DNA of 32,217 bases from Tissierellia bacterium (GTDB taxonomy: Bacteria; Bacillota; Clostridia; Tissierellales; Tissierellaceae). Where the stretch lies: NCBI GenBank assembly GCA_012521625.1, contig JAAYLY010000023.1, positions 1-32,217 of the forward strand, in the 5' to 3' direction. A program made the position numbers and the translations under genes. The notes beneath the pieces were generated by a model, which was not told where the DNA came from, did no database searches, and saw only the letters and a program-made list of their open reading frames with translations. Below, in pieces: positions 1 through 8,919 of the stretch (the stretch's first letter is position 1; every line of letters begins with the position of its first letter).

Positions 1-401
1 CCATTGATGGTAGGATAAACGCTGGTTAAGGCTGCCCGCTGTATACCCTTGATCCTCTTCACTATAAATAGGCCTCCTGCAAGGATGGCCCCAGTGCTAC
101 CAGCAGATACGATTACATCCCCTTTACCTTCTGTTAAGGCCTTCATTCCTACTACTAGGGAAGAATTCTTCTTCCTCCTAATGGCAAAGGCCGGGTCCTC
201 TTCATTGCTGATGACCTCATCAGCATGGAGGATTTCCACCTTCTCCTTCTTATAATCATACTTTTTAAGCTCAGCTCGGATTAAGTCCTCCTTACCCACG
301 ATTAGTAAGTCTATATCATATTCCTTTAAGGCATCTATGGCTCCCCTTACAATTTCAGATGGAGCATTGTCTCCACCCATACCATCAATAATAACCCTCA
401 T
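1..401 (-). CDS. plsX: Phosphate acyltransferase PlsX (N-terminal part, truncated by window edge)
   Basis: Minus-strand reading from ATG at 401: MRVIIDGMGGDNAPSEIVRGAIDALKEYDIDLLIVG...VIVSAGSTGAILAGG, typical PlsX N-terminus; lies downstream of rpmF as in many Firmicutes. Confidence 0.95.
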   Translation of the reverse strand, partial: MRVIIDGMGGDNAPSEIVRGAIDALKEYDIDLLIVGKEDLIRAELKKYDYKKEKVEILHADEVISNEEDPAFAIRRKKNSSLVVGMKALTEGKGDVIVSAGSTGAILAGGLFIVKRIKGIQRAALTSVYPTIN

Positions 402-442
402 CTTAGTCCTCCTACCTACGGAAATTAGTAGTACTGATAATT

Positions 443-471
443 AATATATATTAGACCGGTAAAAAAATCAA
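443..471 (-). promoter_or_regulatory. Candidate sigma-A promoter of plsX (TTGATT-17-TATATT)
   Basis: Minus strand: -35 TTGATT (466-471), 17-nt spacer, -10 TATATT (443-448), upstream of the plsX start and downstream of the rpmF terminator. Confidence 0.5.
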
Positions 472-528
472 CAGAATCTAGTAAAATCTTATTTTCATCT
501 ATTAAATCCCCGAATTGATGAAAGAAAA

Positions 529-556
529 AAAGATAGTGATAAGAATCACTATCTTT
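529..556 (-). terminator. Rho-independent terminator after rpmF
   Basis: Perfect 12-bp stem aaagatagtgat/atcactatcttt (529-540 / 545-556), 4-nt loop; T-rich run on the minus strand beyond 529. Confidence 0.9.
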
Positions 557-561
557 ACTTA

Positions 562-741
562 CTACTCAACATCAACAACTTCCCTACCCTTATAGTATCC
601 GCATGATCTGCATACCCTGTGTGGAAGTTTTGGCTCATGACATTGTGGACATTCAGTTATAGTAGCTTTATTTAATCTATAAGCTGAAGCTCTCCTCTTA
701 TCCCTTCTAGCTTTAGAAGTTTTACGCTTAGGTACTGCCAT
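562..741 (-). CDS. rpmF: 50S ribosomal protein L32
   Basis: Below the ORF-track cut-off; minus translation [59 protein letters not shown] with CxxC zinc pairs; RBS aggaggtg upstream. Confidence 0.97.
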   Translation of the reverse strand: MAVPKRKTSKARRDKRRASAYRLNKATITECPQCHEPKLPHRVCRSCGYYKGREVVDVE

Positions 742-753
742 CTATAACACCTC

Positions 754-1266
754 CTATTCATCTAGAAAAAAATCCTTCAGTTTCTCCAATCTTGGATCGA
801 TATAATCATCTTCACAGTTACATCTTTCCTTATTAAGATCTGCTCCGCATTTATCGCATAGACCTTTACAGTTCTCATCACATAGGGTTTTCATTGGTAA
901 AGATGAAGTTACTTCAAGTAGGATATACTTATCTAAGTATAAAATACCCTCTTCGTAATAGATTATATCATCGTCTTCCTCTTCTTCAGTTGGCTTATGA
1001 TTCTCTTCAAGCTTAGCAGAAAAAGATGTATTTACCTCATTTACCGTATTTTTAAAACAGCGGGCACACTTGGTTTCATATTTATACTGAATATCAGCAT
1101 TTATTATATACGAGCCATCAACCTTGTAAATTGCACCACTATACCCAATAGGTTCGATAATCTGAAATTCATCGTTCTTTGAATCGAAGGCATCAGGACT
1201 TATCTCACCATTAAAGGGATACACCTTATCTGCTGACTTGAAAAACTTAATCAAGTCAATTTTCAA
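754..1266 (-). CDS. DUF177 (YceD/YlbN family) protein
   Basis: 170-aa ORF directly upstream of rpmF with internal CxxC...CxxC cluster (CDENCKGLCDKCGADLNKERCNC); TTG start. Confidence 0.9.
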   Translation of the reverse strand: MKIDLIKFFKSADKVYPFNGEISPDAFDSKNDEFQIIEPIGYSGAIYKVDGSYIINADIQYKYETKCARCFKNTVNEVNTSFSAKLEENHKPTEEEEDDDIIYYEEGILYLDKYILLEVTSSLPMKTLCDENCKGLCDKCGADLNKERCNCEDDYIDPRLEKLKDFFLDE

Positions 1267-1296
1267 CTAACTTCACCTCTTAAACTAACAAAGATT

Positions 1297-1325
1297 ATTA
1301 TATAAAGGTGATCAAATTTTGTCAA
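1297..1325 (-). promoter_or_regulatory. Consensus sigma-A promoter for DUF177-rpmF
   Basis: Minus strand TTGACA (1320-1325), 17-nt spacer, TATAAT (1297-1302): exact consensus hexamers and spacing. Confidence 0.8.
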
Positions 1326-1328
1326 GAA

Positions 1329-2534
1329 TTATCTGTTTTGTACTAGCTCTAATGTATCCCTAGCAATCATCAATTCTTCGTTAGTTGGTATTACCATGAT
1401 AGTAACTCCACCAATGTTCTTGCTAACTATAGCCTCTTCTCCCCTAACATTGTTTAGTTCCTTATCGATAACTATATTTAAAAACTCTAAGCCATTGCAG
1501 ATAAGCTCTCTCATGCTAGCTGAGTTTTCACCTATACCAGCAGTAAATACCAATACATCTATACCGCACATTTGAGCAGCGTAAGCAGCTATATATTTTC
1601 TTACCCTGTTAGCGAAGATATCTAGAGCTAATTTAGCCCTTTCATTTCCTTCTTCAGCAGCAATTTCTAAGTCTCTAAAGTCACTACTTACTCCTGAGAT
1701 ACCTAGAACTCCTGACTTTTTATTTAGCATATTGTTAACTTCTTCGAAAGTTAAACCTTCTTTTTCCATTAGGAATGGGATTATAGCTGGGTCGATGTCT
1801 CCAGATCTAGTACCCATAGTAAGACCTTCTAATGGAGTAAAGCCCATTGATGTATCTATTGATTTTCCACCTTTAACAGCAGTAACGCTGGAACCATTTC
1901 CTAAGTGGGCAGTAACGATTTTTAAATCCTTAATATCCTTACCTAAGATTTCTGCAGCCCTTTGAGAAACATATTTATGGGAAGTACCGTGGAATCCATA
2001 TCTTCTAATCTTATATTTCTCATAGTATTCATATGGTAATGGATAGATGTAGTTATCCGCTGGAATAGTTTGGTGGAAGGCTGTGTCAAATACTGCCACC
2101 ATTGGTGTATCTGGCATCAATTCTTGACATGCTTCGATACCCATAATGTTTGGTGGGTTATGTAATGGAGCTAAGTCGATATTTCTTTCTAATGCAGCCA
2201 TTACTTCCTCATCTATGATTACTGAATTAGCGAAATCCTCTCCACCGTGAACAACCCTATGGCCAACGGCTCCGATTTCATCCATGGATTTAATAGCACC
2301 ATATTTTTCATCTATGATTGCTTCTAGAACTAACTCTAGAGCCCTCTTATGGTCTTTCATAGGTTCTTCAATGATGACTCTTTCTTTTCCAGTTGTATCA
2401 TGTTTAATCCTAGAACCTTCAATACCTATTCTTTCTACAAGTCCCTTTGCTAAAACTTTCTCTCCATTCATATCTATTAATTGATATTTCAATGAAGATG
2501 AACCACAGTTAATTACTAGTATATTCATTTTCAT
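1329..2534 (-). CDS. ackA: Acetate kinase
   Basis: 401 aa; [56 protein letters not shown] motifs. Confidence 0.98.
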   Translation of the reverse strand: MKMNILVINCGSSSLKYQLIDMNGEKVLAKGLVERIGIEGSRIKHDTTGKERVIIEEPMKDHKRALELVLEAIIDEKYGAIKSMDEIGAVGHRVVHGGEDFANSVIIDEEVMAALERNIDLAPLHNPPNIMGIEACQELMPDTPMVAVFDTAFHQTIPADNYIYPLPYEYYEKYKIRRYGFHGTSHKYVSQRAAEILGKDIKDLKIVTAHLGNGSSVTAVKGGKSIDTSMGFTPLEGLTMGTRSGDIDPAIIPFLMEKEGLTFEEVNNMLNKKSGVLGISGVSSDFRDLEIAAEEGNERAKLALDIFANRVRKYIAAYAAQMCGIDVLVFTAGIGENSASMRELICNGLEFLNIVIDKELNNVRGEEAIVSKNIGGVTIMVIPTNEELMIARDTLELVQNR

Positions 2535-2561
2535 TCCTCCTCTTGTAACTTCACTATTACA

Positions 2562-2590
2562 ATATTAGTACATTCCCATTAAAAAATCAA
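2562..2590 (-). promoter_or_regulatory. Candidate sigma-A promoter of ackA
   Basis: Minus strand TTGATT (2585-2590), 17-nt spacer, TAATAT (2562-2567). Confidence 0.5.
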
Positions 2591-2742
2591 CGCTTTAATT
2601 ATGTTTTTCCACTATAGTATTTTTATACCAGCTTTATGTTATAATTGAAATAATCTTATACATGGATGTTTAAATAGGGAATTTTAAGAATAAAACTTAG
2701 GAATATGCTTACAAATACATCTAAGAATAAACGGAGGCAAGT

Positions 2743-3996
2743 ATGAAAGTCGTCAGCTTTATTACAGAATATAACCCATTTCATTTTGGACATAAGTATC
2801 ACTTAGAAAAATCCTTAGAAATTTCAGGTGCCACCCACTCTATAGCCCTTATGAGCGGCTCCTTCCTACAAAGGGGGGAGCCCTCCCTAGTGGACAAGTG
2901 GACTAAGGCCAAGATGGCAGTGGAAAATGGGGTAGACTTAGTCCTAGAACTCCCTTTTATATATGCCTGTCAAACGGCAGAGCTCTTCGCCCTAGGAGGG
3001 GTTAGGATCCTGGAGTCCCTAAATATAGTTGATTATTTAGTCTTTGGCAGTGAAAGGGGTAATCTCCAGCCCTTAGACCATATAGCTCAGGTCCTTGTTG
3101 AGGAGCCAAAGGACTATAGGAAGGCCCTAAAATCCTATCTAGATGAGGGCCTATCCTTTCCTGCAGCCAGAAGCCTAGCCCTGGAGGATTATTTTAAGGA
3201 AAGAAATCCAGAAAAAATTGAAGGCTATGATTACAAAGAAATCCTCCGCCAATCTAATAACATCCTAGGAATCGAATACCTAAAGGCCTTAAAGAAAATC
3301 CACTCTAAGATTAAACCCCTGACCATTAAAAGGGTTGGTTCCGACTATAAGGAAGAAAGGCTTAAATCAAATTTTGCATCAGCTACAGCCATTAGAAAGG
3401 GGATCCTTGAAAAGGGACTAGGATCAATAAGGGACTATGTACCCACCTACACCTATAAATTATTGGAGGATTTCTATATTAAATATAAAGCCTTTAATGA
3501 CCTTGACAATTACCTTCCCATCATCAAATACCTCCTTCTAACTATGGGGCCAGCAGAAATATCTAGCTACTTAGATGTGGAAGCCGGCTTGGAAAATAGG
3601 CTGGTGGAAAAGTCCTTTTCTTCTAGGACCATGGACCAGCTTATAGATAGTATATCCACAAGACGGTACCCTAAAACTAGGATTCAGAGGATCCTGATCC
3701 ACCTCCTAATGGACCTTAAGGCTGAAATGGTGGAAAGCTATTACAATTCCCAGGTTCCCTATATCAGGTTCCTGGCAGCCAATAAAAAAGGTTTAGAGTT
3801 ATTGAAATTGATTAAGGAAAGGTCCCAAATCCCTATCCTTAATAAGTTCGCCCACTATGAAAGGCTATTGGATGAAAGCTTCCACCCCTTCATCCAATGT
3901 GAAAGGAAGGCAACGGACCTATATTACCTAGGATTGGGTATCGTAGATTACAATAATATGGATTATAAGACATCTCCTTATATAAAAAGGGATTAA
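2743..3996 (+). CDS. tmcAL: tRNA(Met) cytidine acetate ligase (TmcAL/YlbM), nucleotidyltransferase fold
   Basis: 417 aa; MKVVSFITEYNPFHFGHKYHLEKS nucleotidyltransferase motif, MSGSFLQRGEPS, FASATAIRKGI; RBS cggagg. Confidence 0.92.
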   Translation: MKVVSFITEYNPFHFGHKYHLEKSLEISGATHSIALMSGSFLQRGEPSLVDKWTKAKMAVENGVDLVLELPFIYACQTAELFALGGVRILESLNIVDYLVFGSERGNLQPLDHIAQVLVEEPKDYRKALKSYLDEGLSFPAARSLALEDYFKERNPEKIEGYDYKEILRQSNNILGIEYLKALKKIHSKIKPLTIKRVGSDYKEERLKSNFASATAIRKGILEKGLGSIRDYVPTYTYKLLEDFYIKYKAFNDLDNYLPIIKYLLLTMGPAEISSYLDVEAGLENRLVEKSFSSRTMDQLIDSISTRRYPKTRIQRILIHLLMDLKAEMVESYYNSQVPYIRFLAANKKGLELLKLIKERSQIPILNKFAHYERLLDESFHPFIQCERKATDLYYLGLGIVDYNNMDYKTSPYIKRD

Positions 3997-4059
3997 ATTA
4001 AGCTCCTTTCCTCATACTTATATTTCTTTATAAATATAATTTAGGAAAGGAGTGATTTT

Positions 4060-5253
4060 ATGGGTCTTTCATTATATATAAGAAACAACCTAAAGAATAA
4101 ATTCTTTCAAATTATAATCCTCATCCTTATAGTTTCCCTAGTTCGAAATCCAGCCCAGGGAATCGAGAGCGCCAGAAACGGCCTCAACCTCTGGTTCAAC
4201 ATCCTCCTACCTACCCTACTGCCCTTTTTTATACTGTCAGAACTATTCATAGCCTCAGGCCTAGTAAGCTACTTCGGCCGACTCCTAGGACCGATAATGA
4301 AGCCGGTATTTGGTATCTCTGGTGAGGGGGCCTTTCCACTAATCATGAGCTTCGTCTCCGGCTACCCAGTAGGGGCTAAATTAAGCTCCAGATTAAGGTC
4401 CCTAAAGCTAATCAGCAGGGCTGAGGGGGATAGGCTGGTGACCCTGGCCTCCACATCCGGTCCCCTATACATACTAGGTGCCGTATCCATTGGAATGCTA
4501 TCCATCAACTACCTAAATGGCCTATTTTTAATACCCCACTACCTAGGGGCCATAACCGTAGGACTAATCTTTAGCCTACTTATTAGGGATAAGTCTACTA
4601 ATGGAAAGATAAAACAGCCTCCATCCTTGGTCTTACCAGAGGCAAAAAATAAGTCCCTACCCATCATCATAGCAGATAGCGTCAAAGATGGGATAAACTC
4701 CATCCTACTAATAGGCGGCTTCGTCGTCATCTACAACGTCATAATTGACATCCTTCTAAATTCACCTGTCTTTAAAGCAGTAATAGTTCTACTCTCTAAG
4801 ACCCTGAAGCAAGATCCTAGGTTGATAGAAGGAATCTTTGCCGGCTTTATAGAACTAACTACCGGCTGTAGTAAGATAGCAGCCCTAGATATAGAGTTGA
4901 TCTACCGAATCCTAGCCATTAACTTCATCCTAGGCTGGGGAGGCCTATCCATAATCAGTCAGGCCATTAGCTTCATCAGCCAAACGGATATTAACATCAA
5001 GCTATATTTAATATCTAAATTTCTCCATGCCATAATAGCAAGCCTGTATACCTATATACTCTATATCCTCCATTATAAGGATATAATAATTCCCTCCTCC
5101 ATAGGGGGTAAAATAAGGCAAGGGGTCTTTTCCTTTAAGTATTGGCTGGAAAACATCTATTTTTCCAGCAAGATGGCCATGCTGATTTGTATCTTTTTCA
5201 TCATCCTAAGCCTATTAACCTACAATATTTCCCTTGCAAAAATAAAGAAATAG
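4060..5253 (+). CDS. ylbJ: Sporulation integral membrane protein YlbJ (nucleoside-recognition/Gate domain)
   Basis: 397 aa polytopic protein; GLNLWFNILLPTLLPFFILSEL, ISGEGAFPLIMSFVSGYPVGAKLSSRL typical of YlbJ; adjacent to tmcAL. Confidence 0.9.
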   Translation: MGLSLYIRNNLKNKFFQIIILILIVSLVRNPAQGIESARNGLNLWFNILLPTLLPFFILSELFIASGLVSYFGRLLGPIMKPVFGISGEGAFPLIMSFVSGYPVGAKLSSRLRSLKLISRAEGDRLVTLASTSGPLYILGAVSIGMLSINYLNGLFLIPHYLGAITVGLIFSLLIRDKSTNGKIKQPPSLVLPEAKNKSLPIIIADSVKDGINSILLIGGFVVIYNVIIDILLNSPVFKAVIVLLSKTLKQDPRLIEGIFAGFIELTTGCSKIAALDIELIYRILAINFILGWGGLSIISQAISFISQTDINIKLYLISKFLHAIIASLYTYILYILHYKDIIIPSSIGGKIRQGVFSFKYWLENIYFSSKMAMLICIFFIILSLLTYNISLAKIKK

Positions 5254-5263
5254 GAGCTAGAGG

Positions 5264-5707
5264 CTAGTTGCCTCTTAACTCCTTCCTGTTTTCGTTTAGT
5301 TGAACTATTAAATCCTTTAAGTATTCTTGGGTTTCCAGCAGTAAACTATCGGCATACTCCATAGCCCCAAGCCTTATTTCCTTAGCAGTAGTTTGGGCCT
5401 TAGTGATAATCTCCTCTGCCCTTTCCTTAGCTGCCTTAGTTATACCCTCCTGCTCTATAAGCTCCTCCAGCCTATATTCAGCCTCATTTAGGATGTTGTC
5501 CGCATCCTTTTGGGCTTCAGCTAATATCCTCTGTTTTTCCTCCTTGATCCACATGGCCTGCTTAATCTCATCGGGTAATCTAATTCTAATTTCCTTTATA
5601 ATATCCAATATTTCCTCAGCATCAACTAAAACCCTATTGGATAGGGGGACGCTTGTCCCTTCTTCAACTATTTCCTCAAGTTCGTCTAGTAATTTTAAAA
5701 CATCCAT
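5264..5707 (-). CDS. Small coiled-coil protein, ATP-synthase subunit B/DivIVA-like composition, function unknown
   Basis: 147 aa, Glu/Ala-rich long helix (AEAQKDADNILNEAEYRLEELIEQEGITKAAKERAEEIITKAQ); abuts coaD start. Confidence 0.7.
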   Translation of the reverse strand: MDVLKLLDELEEIVEEGTSVPLSNRVLVDAEEILDIIKEIRIRLPDEIKQAMWIKEEKQRILAEAQKDADNILNEAEYRLEELIEQEGITKAAKERAEEIITKAQTTAKEIRLGAMEYADSLLLETQEYLKDLIVQLNENRKELRGN

Positions 5708-6190
5708 TTATATGCCCCCTTTAAATTTATTAATTAATGCATCTTCTACTACCTTGGGTACAAAACAGGATATTCTTCCTCTATAGGATGCTACCTCTTT
5801 TACTACACTGGAACTTAAAAATACATGTTCTGGACTAGACATCATAAAAAAGGTATCCAGCTCTTCATAGATCTTCCTATTGACTAAGGCCATTTGCATC
5901 TCATATTCAAAATCCGATACTGCCCTTAAACCCCTTACGATATTAGAACAGCCCTTCTTCCTGGCATAATCTACTAGTAATCCTGAAAAGGAATCTATTT
6001 CCACATTTGGAATATCCTTAGTTGTTTCTTTTAAAAGCTGGATCCTCTCCTCTACTGTAAAAAGGCCCTTTTTTCCTTGGTTATTAAGCACTGCAATAAT
6101 TACTCCATCGAATTTCTTACTACATCTTTCGATAATATCTAAGTGTCCATTTGTTACAGGATCAAAACTTCCTGGGTAAATTACCTTCAT
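5708..6190 (-). CDS. coaD: Phosphopantetheine adenylyltransferase
   Basis: 160 aa; [57 protein letters not shown]. Confidence 0.98.
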   Translation of the reverse strand: MKVIYPGSFDPVTNGHLDIIERCSKKFDGVIIAVLNNQGKKGLFTVEERIQLLKETTKDIPNVEIDSFSGLLVDYARKKGCSNIVRGLRAVSDFEYEMQMALVNRKIYEELDTFFMMSSPEHVFLSSSVVKEVASYRGRISCFVPKVVEDALINKFKGGI

Positions 6191-6199
6191 GTCTACCTC

Positions 6200-6754
6200 C
6201 TAAGTCCATTTTAAAAAGCTAATAGTCTTAGCCTTATACTTCCTCTCGTCTACCTTTTTAAATCTAAATACTTCCTCCTCAAATAGGTGACGGCTGTCAT
6301 GCTCTACAATCAATAAGCCATCCTCTGCTAGGATTTTCAACTCAGCTATTCTTTCTATAACCTCCATAAGTAGCCCTATTTTATCATAGGGCGGGTCTAA
6401 ATATATATAATCGAACTTTAAGTCCTTCTTTTTAAGTGTCTTTAAGGCCCTTAATGCATGGGATTTTAAAATTTCAGCGGAATCCATCAATTTAGTATGC
6501 ATTAAGTTCTCCCTAATGGCTATGATGCTCTTAGGGTTAACATCTACAAAGTAGGCTATCTTAGCCCCCCTACTTAAAAATTCAATCCCTATGGAGCCGG
6601 AACCGGCAAAAAGGTCTAACACCCTTGCCTCTGGACCTATAGGTCCTAAGATGTTAAAAAGGGATTCCTTGATCTTATCTTCAGTTGGCCTAACATCCAT
6701 GCCCTTAGGGGCAATTAGTCTATGTCCTTTTCTTAAACCTGATATAACCCTCAA
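6200..6754 (-). CDS. rsmD: 16S rRNA (guanine(966)-N(2))-methyltransferase RsmD
   Basis: 184 aa; MRVISG..G, VRPTEDKIKESLFNILG, VLDLFAGSGSIGIEFLSRGA, YIYLDPPY; TTG start. Confidence 0.95.
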   Translation of the reverse strand: MRVISGLRKGHRLIAPKGMDVRPTEDKIKESLFNILGPIGPEARVLDLFAGSGSIGIEFLSRGAKIAYFVDVNPKSIIAIRENLMHTKLMDSAEILKSHALRALKTLKKKDLKFDYIYLDPPYDKIGLLMEVIERIAELKILAEDGLLIVEHDSRHLFEEEVFRFKKVDERKYKAKTISFLKWT

Positions 6755-6827
6755 ATTTAAGCTCCTTTATTTTATTATATTTTATCAGAAATATTCTACC
6801 ATATTTAGGATTTAAAACAAATATCTT

Positions 6828-8876
6828 TTAACCAATTATGTCTAGATCTTGAAAAAGTTGCCCTATTCTATTACGCATAAATCTATATTCCTCCCCTTCA
6901 AGGCGGGGGTTAGTCCTAATTATCTCCTGGGCTTCCAGTTGAGCATATTTTAAGATCTTTATATCCCGAGCCAGGTTGGCGATCTTTAAATCCGGCAATC
7001 CATGCTGGCGAGTTCCAAAGAATTCACCAGGTCCCCTTAATTCCAAATCCTTTTCTGAGATGACAAAGCCGTCGGTAGACCTTTGCATTATCCGCATCCG
7101 CTCTCTGGCTATTTTGGAATTGCTGTTGTTTATCAGGATACAGTAGGATTGATACTCCCCCCTACCAACCCTGCCCCTTAGCTGATGGAGCTGGGCCAGT
7201 CCAAAGCGGTCCGCATTGTAGATGACCATAATGTTGGCATTAGGGACATTAACCCCAACCTCGATAACGGTGGTGGAGATAAGGATATGAATCCTTCCAT
7301 TCTTAAAGTCCTCCATGATGGCATCCTTCTCAGCCGGCTTCATCTTGCCGTGTAAAAGGCCTACCCTGTAATCCTTAAAGTCCTCCTTATATTTTTCATA
7401 CAGCTCCTCTGCCGATTCTAAGTCTAAACTTTCAGATTCCTCAATTAAGGGTGAAACTATATAGGCCTGCCTACCTGCTTCCAGCTGCTTTTTTATAAAG
7501 GCATTGATTCTGGGGATGAAAGCAGGCGTGACAGCATAGGTTTCAATCTCCTTCCTACCAGGAGGCAGTTCATCGATTATGGAGATATCCAAATCCCCAT
7601 AGAGGATTAAAGCCAGGGTCCTTGGTATGGGGGTTGCAGTCATAACTAAAACATCCGGATGCTCCCCCTTCTGGCTGAAGATGGCCCTCTGTTTAACACC
7701 AAATCTATGCTGCTCATCAGTAACTACTAGACCTAAATTGTTAAACTCCACCTTATCCTGGATTAGGGCATGGGTTCCTACGATTACCTGGATTTTTCCA
7801 TCCCTTAAGTCCTCTAAAATCCTCTCCTTATTCTTCTGGCTTAAAGAGCCTACCAGCAGCTCACACCTTATATTAAAGGCCTCATAGAGCTTACTTAAGG
7901 ACTCAAAATGCTGGCTAGCTAGAATCTCAGTAGGGGCCATCATGGCCGCCTGATAGCCTGCCTTAACTGCCCTAAACATGGCTGCAGCAGCTATAATGGT
8001 CTTACCAGAGCCAACATCCCCCTGAACCAGCCTATTCATCTGCCTACTAGCCTCCATATCCTCCCCAATTTCAGTTAAAACCCTCTTTTGGGCCTTGGTA
8101 AGCTCAAAGGGTAGGCTTAAGATGAAGTCCTCTAGTTCAGGGCAGGTTGGAAACTCTATACCCTTATTTTCTACTAAAGATTTATTTTTTATTAGAAAGA
8201 GTCCCAATTGTAAAAGTAGGAGTTCTTCGAAAATCAGCCTCCTCCTAGCCTCATGAAGGTGCCTTCCACTTAATGGAAGGTGGATATTTTTTATAGCCTC
8301 TTGGATTCCCATAAGCCTATATTTTTGCCTCAGCTTAGCCGGTAGGCTTTCCTCCATCCAAGGTAGATACTCCATTAAAGCATTATGTATTATATTAGAT
8401 ATTTCATTATTGCTGATACCCTGGGTGAGGCTATAGATGGGGATGATATTTCCCACCTTTTTCTCCTTCCCTTCCAGCTCAAAATCAGGATTTACCACCT
8501 GCAGCTCCATTCCTACCCGGTTAATCTTTCCAAAGACCCTATAGACTTGTCCCAGCTTAAACCTATCCTTCAAATATTCCTGATTAAACCAAACCAGATA
8601 GCCAAAGCCACTTTCATCCTTAAAGGGTACCTTTAAGATGGTCATATTCCTCCTTGGTCTGGAGATTTTAGGACCACCCACTATTTCTACCACTAGGCTT
8701 ACCTTATCTCCTATGGCAGCCTCCCTAATGGTAGTATATTTGGTCCTATCCTCATAGTCCCTTGGAAAATGGTATATAAGGTCGAAAATATTTTCTATTC
8801 CCAACCTCTTTAGGCGGCTGGCCCTCTTAGGCCCAACCCCCTTTATATATTGAACGCTCATGGTAAGCTTATTCAT
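6828..8876 (-). CDS. recG: ATP-dependent DNA helicase RecG
   Basis: 682 aa; wedge domain VGPKRASRLKRLGI, RLVQGDVGSGKT, DEQHRFGVKQR, TATPIPRTL, RGRVGRG. Confidence 0.98.
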   Translation of the reverse strand: MNKLTMSVQYIKGVGPKRASRLKRLGIENIFDLIYHFPRDYEDRTKYTTIREAAIGDKVSLVVEIVGGPKISRPRRNMTILKVPFKDESGFGYLVWFNQEYLKDRFKLGQVYRVFGKINRVGMELQVVNPDFELEGKEKKVGNIIPIYSLTQGISNNEISNIIHNALMEYLPWMEESLPAKLRQKYRLMGIQEAIKNIHLPLSGRHLHEARRRLIFEELLLLQLGLFLIKNKSLVENKGIEFPTCPELEDFILSLPFELTKAQKRVLTEIGEDMEASRQMNRLVQGDVGSGKTIIAAAAMFRAVKAGYQAAMMAPTEILASQHFESLSKLYEAFNIRCELLVGSLSQKNKERILEDLRDGKIQVIVGTHALIQDKVEFNNLGLVVTDEQHRFGVKQRAIFSQKGEHPDVLVMTATPIPRTLALILYGDLDISIIDELPPGRKEIETYAVTPAFIPRINAFIKKQLEAGRQAYIVSPLIEESESLDLESAEELYEKYKEDFKDYRVGLLHGKMKPAEKDAIMEDFKNGRIHILISTTVIEVGVNVPNANIMVIYNADRFGLAQLHQLRGRVGRGEYQSYCILINNSNSKIARERMRIMQRSTDGFVISEKDLELRGPGEFFGTRQHGLPDLKIANLARDIKILKYAQLEAQEIIRTNPRLEGEEYRFMRNRIGQLFQDLDIIG

Positions 8877-8919
8877 CCTATCACCCCAAGCAATTAGAAT
8901 AACCCTACCAAGGGTAGGG

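Noticed and set aside
49-255. 68-aa plus-strand ORF and the many other plus-strand ORFs of 60-195 aa lying opposite minus-strand genes (e.g. 9062..9649, 5403..5786, 13141..13590)
   Set aside because: They are antisense shadows of well-supported conserved genes, with Ser/Leu/Ile-rich translations typical of reverse-complement reading and no recognisable families.
4539-4730. 63-aa minus ORF inside ylbJ and 84-aa minus ORF inside rqcH (28277..28531)
   Set aside because: Antisense to confidently assigned coding sequence; no family recognised and no obvious RBS support.
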